From contig JADLBV010000028.1 of assembly GCA_020847545.1 (NCBI GenBank), positions 1 to 59,393 of the forward strand: a stretch of DNA of 59,393 nt. Direction: 5' to 3'. The position numbers were made by a program, and so were the translations under genes. The stretch comes from Phycisphaerales bacterium. Lineage in GTDB: Bacteria > Planctomycetota > Phycisphaerae > Tepidisphaerales > Tepidisphaeraceae. The first letter of the stretch is position 1; each line of letters opens with the position of its first letter. The notes under the pieces were generated by a model. It was given only the letters and a program-made list of their open reading frames with translations. It was not told the DNA's origin and made no database searches. Below are positions 23,749-31,025 of the stretch, piece after piece.

Positions 23749-23757
23749 TGTCTGACA
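23749..23757. promoter_or_regulatory. TGTCTGACA palindrome upstream of the ferredoxin reductase gene
   Basis: This nine-base dyad lies 40 bases before the reductase start and eight bases behind the membrane HTH gene. The same motif recurs at 28187-28195 and 28844-28852, and near-copies flank the HTH gene at 24536-24556. Confidence 0.3.
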
Positions 23758-23764
23758 TCAACCA

Positions 23765-24442
23765 TCAAAACCCCAGCCAAGCCCTCAACCCTGTCGGACG
23801 GGTTGTCGGTTCTTCCTTTTTCTTCGCCTCGGCGATCCGCCTGGCCGCCAGCTCACCCTCCGCCCGTGCCGCCGAGATACGCGCGAATTCCGCATCCCGA
23901 CGCAGCGTGTCAGCCTCGCGTACTTTCACTTCCGTTGTGGCGGACAATGACTGCACCTGGGTGGATAGATTCCGCACCTCGGCCGACGCGGCCGTCAGAC
24001 GATGAGTCGCCCATATGACAGACAATGTCAGTGCCACCGCCATCGCCCCCGTCAAACCCCACGCCACCCTCGATCCCACCCGCAATCGACGCGCATCCGC
24101 GGCCGCCACGTTGACCGACTGCTGATACGCCATAATCGCAAGGTCTGTCCGCCTCAACCGATCTTCATGTATCGCCAGGACGGCATGACTGACATGTTCC
24201 GGCAACTCATGCTCCTCCGTGCCGGACACCTCGACACCGGCCGACACCCCGTCCGCCACTGTCCGCCCTCCGATCGACACATCCGCCGCCGGCTCCGGTT
24301 CGACGATCTCCACCAACACCTCGCGTCGGCCATTGTTCAGCCGTGTCTGCACCTCACCCTTGGTGATCCGTCGATGCAATGTCCGCGATGACACTCCGAG
24401 CGTCAGTGCCGCTTCTTCCAATGTCTGCCAAGCGCTTGCCAT
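23765..24442 (-). CDS. Membrane-anchored helix-turn-helix protein
   Basis: A 225-residue protein. An N-terminal excisionase/MerR-like HTH (ASAWQTLEEAALTLGVSSRT, then LHRRITKGEVQT with a basic wing) precedes a linker, a predicted helical stretch (IMAYQQSVNVAAADARRLR), one membrane span (VAWGLTGAMAVALTLSVIW) and a C-terminal coiled coil ending in a basic segment. The ATG at 24442 follows GGAGG by five bases. This architecture would put a DNA-binding domain at the cytoplasmic membrane. It is encoded just behind parB in the origin-like region. It could tether chromosomal DNA or act as a membrane-bound regulator; neither role is demonstrated. Confidence 0.65.
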   Translation of the reverse strand: MASAWQTLEEAALTLGVSSRTLHRRITKGEVQTRLNNGRREVLVEIVEPEPAADVSIGGRTVADGVSAGVEVSGTEEHELPEHVSHAVLAIHEDRLRRTDLAIMAYQQSVNVAAADARRLRVGSRVAWGLTGAMAVALTLSVIWATHRLTAASAEVRNLSTQVQSLSATTEVKVREADTLRRDAEFARISAARAEGELAARRIAEAKKKEEPTTRPTGLRAWLGF

Positions 24443-24536
24443 GTCAGCCTCCATGCCTATGGCCAATAAAAACAGGTATGTTCCTTGAATCGGCCATCCT
24501 GACCAATTCCAATGACTACAATACCGTCCGCCACCC

Positions 24537-24555
24537 GTCTGACAAGCCGTCAGAC
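24537..24555. promoter_or_regulatory. Inverted repeat GTCTGAC-5-GTCAGAC upstream of the membrane HTH gene
   Basis: GTCTGAC (24537-24543), AAGCC, GTCAGAC (24549-24555) is a perfect dyad about 95 bases before the HTH gene start and 45 bases behind parB. It could be a binding site for the HTH protein itself. Confidence 0.4.
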
Positions 24556-24599
24556 ATCAATAATCCATGAAATATTATGCAAATAGCAAGAATACGATA

Positions 24600-25550
24600 T
24601 TATTCGTCCGCCTTGACCCCCATCCGCGACAGCAACTCATCAAATTGATCCAATGATGCAAAGTGCAGGATCATCTTCCCCTTCCCTTTCTTCCCGGATT
24701 TGATCTGTGTCCTTAGACCCAACTGCCGGGAGAGCGAACGCTCCAGGTCCGCTATATGAGCCACCGGGCCGGTTGATTTTGACGGTTCTGATACAACAGT
24801 CGGCTTGGCCCCCTGTTGCATCATCCGTTCCAGATTCCGTACAGACAAAGACTGACTGACAACCAGATTCGCCAGCCGTTCCTGTTCAATCGTATCCGAA
24901 ATCCCCGCCAGCAATTTCGAATGACCCAGGGTTAATTGCCCTTCGCGAACCAGTTCCTGCACACGATTGGCCAATTCCAACAGCCGCAAATAATTGGCGA
25001 TGGATGAGCGATCTTCCCCCAACCGGCCAGCCAATTCCACCTGCGTCAGGCCAAGTTGTTCCATCAAATTTCGATAACTCAACGCCCGATCCAGCGGATT
25101 CAGGTCTTCTCGCTGGATGTTTTCCACCAACGCCATCTGAGCCTGAGTCCAGGCATCGACTTCGCGAATAATGGCCGGAATGGTGGAAAACCCGGCCAAT
25201 TGAGCCGCCCGCATTCTCCTTTCTCCCGCGATCAATTCATATCCATCGGCCACTTTCCGCACGATGATGGGCTGGATCAACCCATTGGTCTTCAGGCTGG
25301 CCGCCAACTCCGCCAAGCGGGATTCATCCATCGACCGCCGCGGTTGATGCGGATTTGGCCGGATGGATGTGATCGGAATTTCACTCTCTTGCACCAGCCG
25401 GTGGGGCGGTTGAGATATCGATTCTCGTGTCGGCGGGGGGGTTACATCTCCCTTTGGAACATCGCGAATCTCCGCCTGCACCGGCAGATCGGACATCGAA
25501 ATCAAGCTGCTCAACCCTCTGCCAAGCCTGGGCCGTTGCACTTTGGACAT
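24600..25550 (-). CDS. parB: Chromosome-partitioning protein ParB (CTPase, parS-binding)
   Basis: A 316-residue ParB/Spo0J protein. Conserved order: N-terminal RPRLGRGLSSLI, box I (PNPHQPRRSMDESRLAELAASL), the CTP-binding GERRMRAAQLAG, box III/HTH (LTQVELAGRLGEDRSSIANYLRLLEL) and a short C-terminal dimerisation domain. A perfect parS palindrome lies 59 bases upstream. It loads onto parS as a CTP-gated clamp and organises the origin with SMC. No parA is adjacent, which is unusual, since parAB normally lie together. The gene is read away from nuoD. Confidence 0.95.
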   Translation of the reverse strand: MSKVQRPRLGRGLSSLISMSDLPVQAEIRDVPKGDVTPPPTRESISQPPHRLVQESEIPITSIRPNPHQPRRSMDESRLAELAASLKTNGLIQPIIVRKVADGYELIAGERRMRAAQLAGFSTIPAIIREVDAWTQAQMALVENIQREDLNPLDRALSYRNLMEQLGLTQVELAGRLGEDRSSIANYLRLLELANRVQELVREGQLTLGHSKLLAGISDTIEQERLANLVVSQSLSVRNLERMMQQGAKPTVVSEPSKSTGPVAHIADLERSLSRQLGLRTQIKSGKKGKGKMILHFASLDQFDELLSRMGVKADE

Positions 25551-25608
25551 GCTTCCACTCCATCCAACCGGCGTCCCATCTTCGACGCCAGCTCACAAAA
25601 AAACGCAA

Positions 25609-25624
25609 TGTTCCACGTGGAACA
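25609..25624. promoter_or_regulatory. parS: parS centromere site
   Basis: TGTTCCACGTGGAACA is a perfect 16-base palindrome. It differs from the canonical TGTTTCACGTGAAACA in two symmetric positions, and this variant is common in other phyla. It lies 59 bases upstream of the parB start. Confidence 0.9.
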
Positions 25625-25671
25625 TTTTAATTTTCTCATCATATGCACATCGACTTCACAATCAAAAAATA

Positions 25672-25700
25672 TTTTCATTCCAAAATGTCTGTTTTATAAT
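25672..25700 (+). promoter_or_regulatory. Promoter candidate for nuoD
   Basis: TTTTCA (25672-25677), a 17-base spacer and TATAAT (25695-25700) lie 116 bases before nuoD. A second TATAAT at 25773-25778 lacks a convincing -35. Confidence 0.45.
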
Positions 25701-25815
25701 CATAAATTATTGTGCGCCAAATTCTTCCCAAATTCCTACATTGTGAATGATGGAACGAATCCCCCAAACCGCTATAATCCCCTGCCCACAATTGTGGTTA
25801 TCTTGAGGATCGCCA

Positions 25816-27090
25816 ATGCCTTATACAATCGCCCCAGCGGACCCTGAATTGCTCCCACCCGATCAGCAGGGGGGCGAGTCAAGCAATCGCTGGACCTTGA
25901 ACTTCGGCCCGCAACACCCGGCCACCCACACCACCCTTCGTCTGGTGCTGGAACTGGATGGCGAACGCATTCTCCGCTGCACGCCGCACATTGGTTATCT
26001 CCACAGCGGCTTTGAAAAGCTCGGCGAGCATCTGAATTACAACCAGTATGTCACCATCGTGGACCGCATGGATTATTCGGCCCCGATCTACAACGAACTG
26101 GCCTGGCACGGGGCAACCGAAAAACTGATGGGGATCGAATTGACGCCGCGTTGCAAGGTGCTGCGCACCATCGCGGGGGAGCTGGGACGAATTCAGTCGC
26201 ACCTGCTGTGCATCGGGGCGGCCGGATTGGACCTGGGCGCTTTCACGGCCTTCTTATATGGCTTCAACGAACGCGAAGTCATCTATGACATCGTTGAATA
26301 CATGAGCGGCCAGCGCTTCCACACCAGTTGGACGCGGGTGGGGGGGCTGAACATGGATCTGCCGGATGAAAATGTCTTTAAGGAGATGGTCAAAAAATTC
26401 ATCAACGGCCCATTGCCCAAGGCGGCCGATGATGTTGAAGCATTGTTGACCAAAAACCGAATTTTCATCGACCGCACTCAAGGCGTCGGCACGCTGACCA
26501 AGGAAGAGGCCACCGCCTGGAGTTTGACCGGCCCGTTGGCGCGCGCCAGCGGCGTCCGCCGCGATATCCGCAAGGATGAACCGTATCTGTGCTTCCAGGA
26601 CAACTGGGATGGACAAGGCGCGCCCGCGGTCGATTTCAAAGTGCCGATCATGAACACCGGCGATGTGTACGCACGCTATCTGGTCCGACTCGAAGAACTG
26701 CGCCAATCCATCAAGATCATCAACCAGCTCATCGACAACATCCCGCAAGGCCCGGTCAATGTCAGCCCCGAAGGGAAGGATGTGCTTCCTCCCAAGGATC
26801 AGGTCTACAGCAGCATCGAAGGATTGATCCAGCACTTTGAACTGATCATGACCAACCGAGGTTTCACCGCCCCCAAGGGAGAAGTCTACGGCTGCATCGA
26901 AAGCGGCAACGGCGAACTCGGTTATTACATCGTCAGCGACGGCGGCAACGTCCCCTGGCGTGCGCGCACCCGACCCTGCTCATATATCAATTACCAGAGC
27001 TTTCCCAAACAGATTGAAGGCCACATGATCAGCGACGTGGTCGCGGTCCTGGGATCCATCAACGTCATCGCGGCGGAGTTGGACCGATAA
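25816..27090 (+). CDS. nuoD: NADH:quinone oxidoreductase subunit D (NuoD)
   Basis: A 424-residue 49-kDa-type subunit of complex I. The family start NFGPQHPATHTTLRLVLELD is present near residue 30, with HIGYLHSGFEKLGE, DRMDYSAP and the C-terminal GELGYYIVSDGGNVPWRART and EGHMISDVVAVLGSINVIAAELDR. It forms the quinone-binding peripheral arm with NuoB. It is not fused to NuoC, and nuoA-C are not upstream; instead parB is divergent. The stop codon shares one base with the ATG of hicA. The sequence upstream offers a good -10. Confidence 0.97.
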   Translation: MPYTIAPADPELLPPDQQGGESSNRWTLNFGPQHPATHTTLRLVLELDGERILRCTPHIGYLHSGFEKLGEHLNYNQYVTIVDRMDYSAPIYNELAWHGATEKLMGIELTPRCKVLRTIAGELGRIQSHLLCIGAAGLDLGAFTAFLYGFNEREVIYDIVEYMSGQRFHTSWTRVGGLNMDLPDENVFKEMVKKFINGPLPKAADDVEALLTKNRIFIDRTQGVGTLTKEEATAWSLTGPLARASGVRRDIRKDEPYLCFQDNWDGQGAPAVDFKVPIMNTGDVYARYLVRLEELRQSIKIINQLIDNIPQGPVNVSPEGKDVLPPKDQVYSSIEGLIQHFELIMTNRGFTAPKGEVYGCIESGNGELGYYIVSDGGNVPWRARTRPCSYINYQSFPKQIEGHMISDVVAVLGSINVIAAELDR

Positions 27091-27350
27091 TGTCGATGGG
27101 CTCGGCTGGAAAAATTCTCGAACGGATATTGCGCGGCCAGTCTGATGCCAATATCGCTTTTCGAGATGTACGCAATTTGTTGTTGTACATGGGATTTGAG
27201 GAGCGAATCAGCGGTAGTCACCATATTTTTCGCAAGCAAGGTATTCGCCAATTGATCAATCTTCAGAAAGATGGGAATCGTGCCAAGCCGTACCAAATTC
27301 GTCAGATACGTCATATCATTCTTGAGTACAAGCTGACGGGAGTTGTTTGA
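27090..27350 (+). CDS. hicA: HicA-type mRNA interferase toxin
   Basis: An 86-residue protein of the HicA double-stranded RNA-binding fold. FRDVRNLLLYMGFEERISGS with SHHIFRKQG carries the conserved G-S-H-H-I-F, including the catalytic histidine, and the C terminus has KPYQIRQIRHIILE. Its ATG overlaps the nuoD stop by one base and its TGA overlaps the hicB ATG, so it is translated from the nuo transcript. The base composition is less G-rich than in the flanking nuo genes. It should be a toxin neutralised by HicB; it lacks its own promoter. Confidence 0.8.
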   Translation: MSMGSAGKILERILRGQSDANIAFRDVRNLLLYMGFEERISGSHHIFRKQGIRQLINLQKDGNRAKPYQIRQIRHIILEYKLTGVV

Positions 27351-27562
27351 TGAACAAATACGAAATCATCCTCTACTGGAGTCAGGATGACAAAGCGTTT
27401 GTCGCGGAAGTACCGGAGTTGGCAGGATGTATGGCGCATGGCACTACGCAGGAGCGTGCGTTGGCGAATGTTCGCAAAGCGATGAAGCTGTGGATCAAGA
27501 CCGCCGAAGAATTCGGCGATCCGATCCCTGAGCCGAAGATGCGACGGTTGATGTTGGCGTGA
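27350..27562 (+). CDS. hicB: HicB-type antitoxin
   Basis: A 70-residue protein with the HicB RNase-H-like fold: YEIILYWSQDDKAFVAEVPE, LAGCMAHGTTQERALANVRK, AMKLWIKTAEEFGDPIPEPK. It has no C-terminal DNA-binding HTH or ribbon-helix-helix, which means it may not autoregulate, and that fits its use of a host operon promoter. ATG 27350 overlaps the hicA stop in TGATG. It should bind and block HicA. Confidence 0.8.
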   Translation: MNKYEIILYWSQDDKAFVAEVPELAGCMAHGTTQERALANVRKAMKLWIKTAEEFGDPIPEPKMRRLMLA

Positions 27563-27585
27563 ATGTGAGCGAGGTAATTTAAATC

Positions 27586-28167
27586 ATGGCTTGGATAGTT
27601 GAAGATCGTCGGGTGGCTGATTATGAGAAGCGCGAGGAGCCGTATTTGACGGAGGCGCTCAAGAAGCATCTGACGGAGAAATACATTCCGCGGTATCCGA
27701 CCAAGCGGGCGGTGTTGTTGCCGGCGTTGCATCTGGTGCAGCACACTTACAATTGGATACCGACGCAGGCGCTGGAGGAGGTGGCGGCGTTTTTGGAGAT
27801 TTCGCCGGCCGAGGCGCTGGATACGGCCAGTTTTTATGAAGAATACTGGTTGAAGCCCAAGGGGAAATATCTGGTGGGGGTTTGTCGGTCGCTGGCTTGC
27901 GAGATTTGCGGATCACGCGACATCACGGATCGGCTGAAACAGAAGTTGGGCATCGAGGTGGGGGAAACGACCGCCGATGGGCGGTTTACATTGATCGAGA
28001 TGGAGTGTCTGGGTTCGTGTGGGACGGCGCCGGTGGCGCTGGTGAATGAAGTGTTGGCCGAGGAGATTGATCCCAGGAAGCTGGAGGAGGTTCTGGATCG
28101 CCTGCCGGCCGATCCGCATGATTACAAGGATCCGACGATTGACTGGGAGGAGAAGGGGGGCCACTGA
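27586..28167 (+). CDS. nuoE: NADH:quinone oxidoreductase subunit E (NuoE)
   Basis: A 193-residue 24-kDa subunit with the 2Fe-2S (N1a) thioredoxin-like fold. Ligands are CRSLACEICG (C x4 C) and later ECLGSCGTAP. The helical N-terminal part (LLPALHLVQHTYNWIPTQALEEVAAFL) is typical. A C-terminal DPHDYKDPTIDWEEKGG tail is present. In complex I it works with NuoF at the NADH entry site. It follows hicB by 23 bases and is itself followed by a phosphatase gene rather than directly by nuoF. Confidence 0.95.
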   Translation: MAWIVEDRRVADYEKREEPYLTEALKKHLTEKYIPRYPTKRAVLLPALHLVQHTYNWIPTQALEEVAAFLEISPAEALDTASFYEEYWLKPKGKYLVGVCRSLACEICGSRDITDRLKQKLGIEVGETTADGRFTLIEMECLGSCGTAPVALVNEVLAEEIDPRKLEEVLDRLPADPHDYKDPTIDWEEKGGH

Positions 28168-28208
28168 TTTATTTGAGATGAAAGGTTGTCAGACACAGGC
28201 AAGGCGTG

Positions 28209-28838
28209 ATGGATCAGCAAGTTGAGACAAAATCGAAAAAGGGTGTCAGCCTGATGGCGGTCATTGCCATTGGGTTGGCGGTGTTGTTTGGTGCGGGGGT
28301 GTATTTTGAATTTTTCGATGTTTATCGGCTCGAAACCGTGAAGAAGGGGGTGTTGTATCGTGATGGGATGCGCAACACGCGGGAATTTGGGACGGCGATT
28401 CGCGAGGTGAAGCCAAAGACGGTGGTGAATCTGGTGACGGAGGCGGAGTTTATCAATCCGGACAAGGGTGATTTTCAGGGAGAGGCGAAATTGCTGGAGA
28501 GGGAGGGAATTGAGCTGGTGCGGATCCCGATCAAGACCGGCGGGCCGCCGACCGAGGCGGATATTGAAAAGTTTTTGTCGATTGTGAAAGACCCGGCCCG
28601 TCAGCCGGTGCTGGTGCATTGTGCCCAGGGAATTGTGCGAACCGGGATGATGGTGGCGGCGTTTCAGAAGGATGTGCTGGGATATGACAAGCAGCAGGCG
28701 CTGGAGGCGGTCAACATCTTCGGCAAGGGTTGGCAGCGCGGGGCGCGGGTGAAATGGTTCATCGAGCGATATTATGATGAAGGCAAGGCGCCGGTGACGA
28801 CGGCGGATGCGCCCCTGAACGATCCGTTGGATGAGTAA
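28209..28838 (+). CDS. Membrane-anchored dual-specificity/tyrosine-type phosphatase
   Basis: A 209-residue protein. An N-terminal anchor (GVSLMAVIAIGLAVLFGAGV) is followed by a DSP-like domain. YRDGMRNTREFGTAIREVKPKTVVNLVTE is the substrate-binding front, and HCAQGIVRTG holds the P-loop with C138 and R144. An acid residue on the WPD-like loop could be in IPIKTGGPPTEAD. It should hydrolyse phosphotyrosine or another phosphoester at the membrane. It sits between nuoE and nuoF on the same strand, which is unusual for complex I clusters. ATG 28209 is preferred over the GTG one codon earlier. A 15-base leader motif precedes it and the next gene. Confidence 0.75.
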   Translation: MDQQVETKSKKGVSLMAVIAIGLAVLFGAGVYFEFFDVYRLETVKKGVLYRDGMRNTREFGTAIREVKPKTVVNLVTEAEFINPDKGDFQGEAKLLEREGIELVRIPIKTGGPPTEADIEKFLSIVKDPARQPVLVHCAQGIVRTGMMVAAFQKDVLGYDKQQALEAVNIFGKGWQRGARVKWFIERYYDEGKAPVTTADAPLNDPLDE

Positions 28839-28852
28839 AAGGTTGTCTGACA

Positions 28853-29134
28853 ATGGTGGCTGACATGGCGGACAAGATCACGATTACGTTGAAAAAAGCG
28901 ATGCCGGCCGCGATGGATTGTCTGCCACACGCGGCGATGAACCTTGGGAAGGGTGGCGGAGCGGGTTTGCGGCCGGTGGGGGGGATGGTGAGTCGGCTGG
29001 TGATTGAGAAGCAGTTTGATAACTGGGTTTTTTACCGGTTGGATGAGGCGGGGGGGTTTGTGGCGGATACCTGGCATGGGAGCAAGGAGGATGCGCTGAT
29101 GCAGGCGAAGAAGGAGTTCGGAGAGGGAATGTAA
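28853..29134 (+). CDS. Small conserved-looking protein inside the nuo cluster
   Basis: A 93-residue protein. The second half (LVIEKQFDNWVFYRLDEAGG, FVADTWHGSKEDALMQAKKE) forms a compact alpha/beta pattern seen in short proteins of planctomycetes. I cannot assign a function. The ATG at 28853 abuts a TGTCTGACA dyad, and an alternative start at 28865 would avoid this. It lies 14 bases behind the phosphatase stop. Confidence 0.5.
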   Translation: MVADMADKITITLKKAMPAAMDCLPHAAMNLGKGGGAGLRPVGGMVSRLVIEKQFDNWVFYRLDEAGGFVADTWHGSKEDALMQAKKEFGEGM

Positions 29135-29150
29135 GATACAAATGCAAGAA

Positions 29151-29196
29151 CCCTCTCCCCTGCCCCTCTCCCTGGGTACAGGGAGAGGGAGAGTGG
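29151..29196. repeat. Pyrimidine-rich dispersed repeat with hairpin
   Basis: CCCTCTCCCT (29164-29173) pairs with 29180-29189 around GGGTAC. The element fills the gap between two small genes of the nuo cluster and resembles the stretch inserted in the GT39 gene. Confidence 0.6.
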
Positions 29197-29202
29197 TGAA
29201 AC

Positions 29203-29406
29203 ATGACTGGACGGCGGAAAAAAAGTTTGGTGGGGTGGTTGGGGAGGCAGGTTGGTCATGTTCGGGCGGCGTTGGCGACGCCGGTGTCGGATAAGCGGAT
29301 TTATCGTCGGAAACGCACCGAGCAAAAGCAGGTGCCGGGCCGGCCGGATGTGATGGTTCGGCGGACCGTGATTGATGAGTTGATTGTGGAAAAGGATCAG
29401 CCGTAA
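29203..29406 (+). CDS. Small basic protein upstream of nuoF
   Basis: A 67-residue, strongly basic protein (MTGRRKKSLVGWLGRQVGHV, then RRKRTEQKQVPGRPDVMVRR, ending VIDELIVEKDQP). No domain recognised. It lies 26 bases before nuoF on the same strand. Confidence 0.45.
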   Translation: MTGRRKKSLVGWLGRQVGHVRAALATPVSDKRIYRRKRTEQKQVPGRPDVMVRRTVIDELIVEKDQP

Positions 29407-29432
29407 TTGGTTGAACAGAAAAGAGAATTTTC

Positions 29433-30785
29433 ATGGCGTTCACAGAGCCGGTATTGACCAAGCGTATTCCGTTGGATCCCAGTCAGCGCAAAGCGATCTG
29501 GTACGATGATTATGTCGTCACGGGAGGTTATGGGGCGCTTCGCAAGTCGTTGGAGATGGGGCCTGAGGCGATCATCAAGACGGTGATTGAGTCGGGATTG
29601 CGCGGGCGCGGAGGGGCGGGGTTCAGCGCGGGGCAGAAGTGGTCGTTTATTCCCAAGGAGAAGAAGGGGCCGCATTACATGGCGGTCAATGCGGATGAAT
29701 CGGAGCCGGGGACGTTCAAGGACCGGTATCTGATTGATTACGACCCGCATCAGATGCTGGAGGGGATTGCGATCGCCTCAATCGCGACACAGTGCGATGT
29801 GGCGTACATTTTTATCCGGGGTGAATATCATCGGCAGGCGAAGGTGTTGGAGAAGGCGATCGCCGAGGCGTATGAGAAGGGGATTTTCGGACAGCAGGGG
29901 ATATTTGGAAGCAATTTCAAGCTGGAATGTTATCTGCATCGCGGGGCGGGGGCTTATATTTGCGGTGAAGAGACGGGATTGCTGGAGGCGTTGGAGGGGA
30001 AACGCGGCTGGCCGCGAAACAAGCCGCCATTTCCGGCAATCGCGGGTGCCTTTGCCCGGCCGACGGTGATCAACAACGTGGAGACACTGTGTTGTGTGCC
30101 GCACATCATTGAGCGCGGGCCGGCCTGGTTTAAGACGATGGGGACGCCAAGTTCGCCGGGGCCAAAGCTGTATGGCATGAGCGGGCATGTGAACAAGCCG
30201 GGGGTGTATGAGGATGAGTTGGGGATCACGCTGGATTATGCGATCAACAAGTTATCGGGCGGGATGAAGGGTGGAAAATACAAGGGGGCGATCTGCGGCG
30301 GGATTTCGATGGGGGTGCTGGGTCCAAATCAGCTCGATATCAAGCTGGATTTTGATGATGTTCGGTTTCGGGGTGGATGTCTGGGGTTGGGGACGGCCGG
30401 CATGATCGTGATGAATGAGCACACGGACATGGTATTGGCGTTGCGAAACTGCGTGCGGTTTTATGCGCACGAAAGTTGCGGGCAATGCACACCCTGCCGC
30501 GAGGGGAGCGCGTGGATGAGAAAGATTCTGGATCGGATCGTCGCGGGGATGGGAAGGGCGAAGGATCTGGAGATGTTGTTGGAATTGGAAAAGACGATGG
30601 GGATCATGCCGGGAACGACGATCTGCGGCCTGGCGGATGGGACGGCGTGGGCGACGCGTACCTTTATTAATAAGTATTATGAGGAGTTCGCGGGCAAGTG
30701 TCCGGAGGAGCCGCTGGTGGGGGTGACGATCAATCGCGGCAAGCGGAACGTGACTACGCCGATGGGGAGCAATACCAGACGATAA
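29433..30785 (+). CDS. nuoF: NADH:quinone oxidoreductase subunit F (NuoF)
   Basis: A 450-residue 51-kDa subunit. NADH/FMN binding: GRGGAGFSAGQKWSFIP and YICGEETGLLEALEGKRGWP. The 4Fe-4S (N3) site is ESCGQCTPCREGSAWM with the distal cysteine in GTTICGLADG. It oxidises NADH and passes electrons to NuoE and NuoG. No nuoG follows in the window, so the rest of complex I is encoded elsewhere or the operon is split. The 240 bases behind it hold nothing I can identify. Confidence 0.97.
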   Translation: MAFTEPVLTKRIPLDPSQRKAIWYDDYVVTGGYGALRKSLEMGPEAIIKTVIESGLRGRGGAGFSAGQKWSFIPKEKKGPHYMAVNADESEPGTFKDRYLIDYDPHQMLEGIAIASIATQCDVAYIFIRGEYHRQAKVLEKAIAEAYEKGIFGQQGIFGSNFKLECYLHRGAGAYICGEETGLLEALEGKRGWPRNKPPFPAIAGAFARPTVINNVETLCCVPHIIERGPAWFKTMGTPSSPGPKLYGMSGHVNKPGVYEDELGITLDYAINKLSGGMKGGKYKGAICGGISMGVLGPNQLDIKLDFDDVRFRGGCLGLGTAGMIVMNEHTDMVLALRNCVRFYAHESCGQCTPCREGSAWMRKILDRIVAGMGRAKDLEMLLELEKTMGIMPGTTICGLADGTAWATRTFINKYYEEFAGKCPEEPLVGVTINRGKRNVTTPMGSNTRR

Positions 30786-31025
30786 AAGGAGAGGGAGAAG
30801 AAAAGGGGGAAATGCAGGTCCGATAAAAAAGGGGTGGGCGCGAGTGGGGCGGGGGCGGGGTTTTCGCGCGGATTGAAGCAAGAATTCGCATCGGGTGTGA
30901 AGCGGGACGGTTTGTGCCGGAAGGTGGGTTTCGGTGCGTCCGGTAATGATTAATTTGGGTTTATCAGCATGAAAAAGGGGGTTTTGGGGGTTAATCAGTG
31001 AAGTTAATGAGCCGCTGTAAGCCGT

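Larger units (their letters stand above)
25551..25815. other. AT-rich intergenic region with parS, candidate replication origin
   Basis: The gap between the divergent parB and nuoD genes is markedly AT-rich from 25624 to 25740. It contains a perfect parS, five ATTGTG hexamers on either strand (25657-25662, 25709-25714, 25740-25745, 25787-25792, 25791-25796), two TATAAT elements and a CCACAATTGTGG dyad. It lies where the window's strand composition switches from C-rich to G-rich. No consensus TTATCCACA DnaA box is present, so origin identity rests on skew and parS. Confidence 0.5.

Noticed and set aside
25625-25815. Classical DnaA boxes (TTATCCACA)
   Set aside because: No exact match on either strand. 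Only TGTG-containing hexamers are present, so these are reported as a weaker signal.
28853-29134. Immunity or toxin function for the 93-residue nuo-cluster protein
   Set aside because: The protein has no toxin or immunity signature; its context alone is not evidence for a function.
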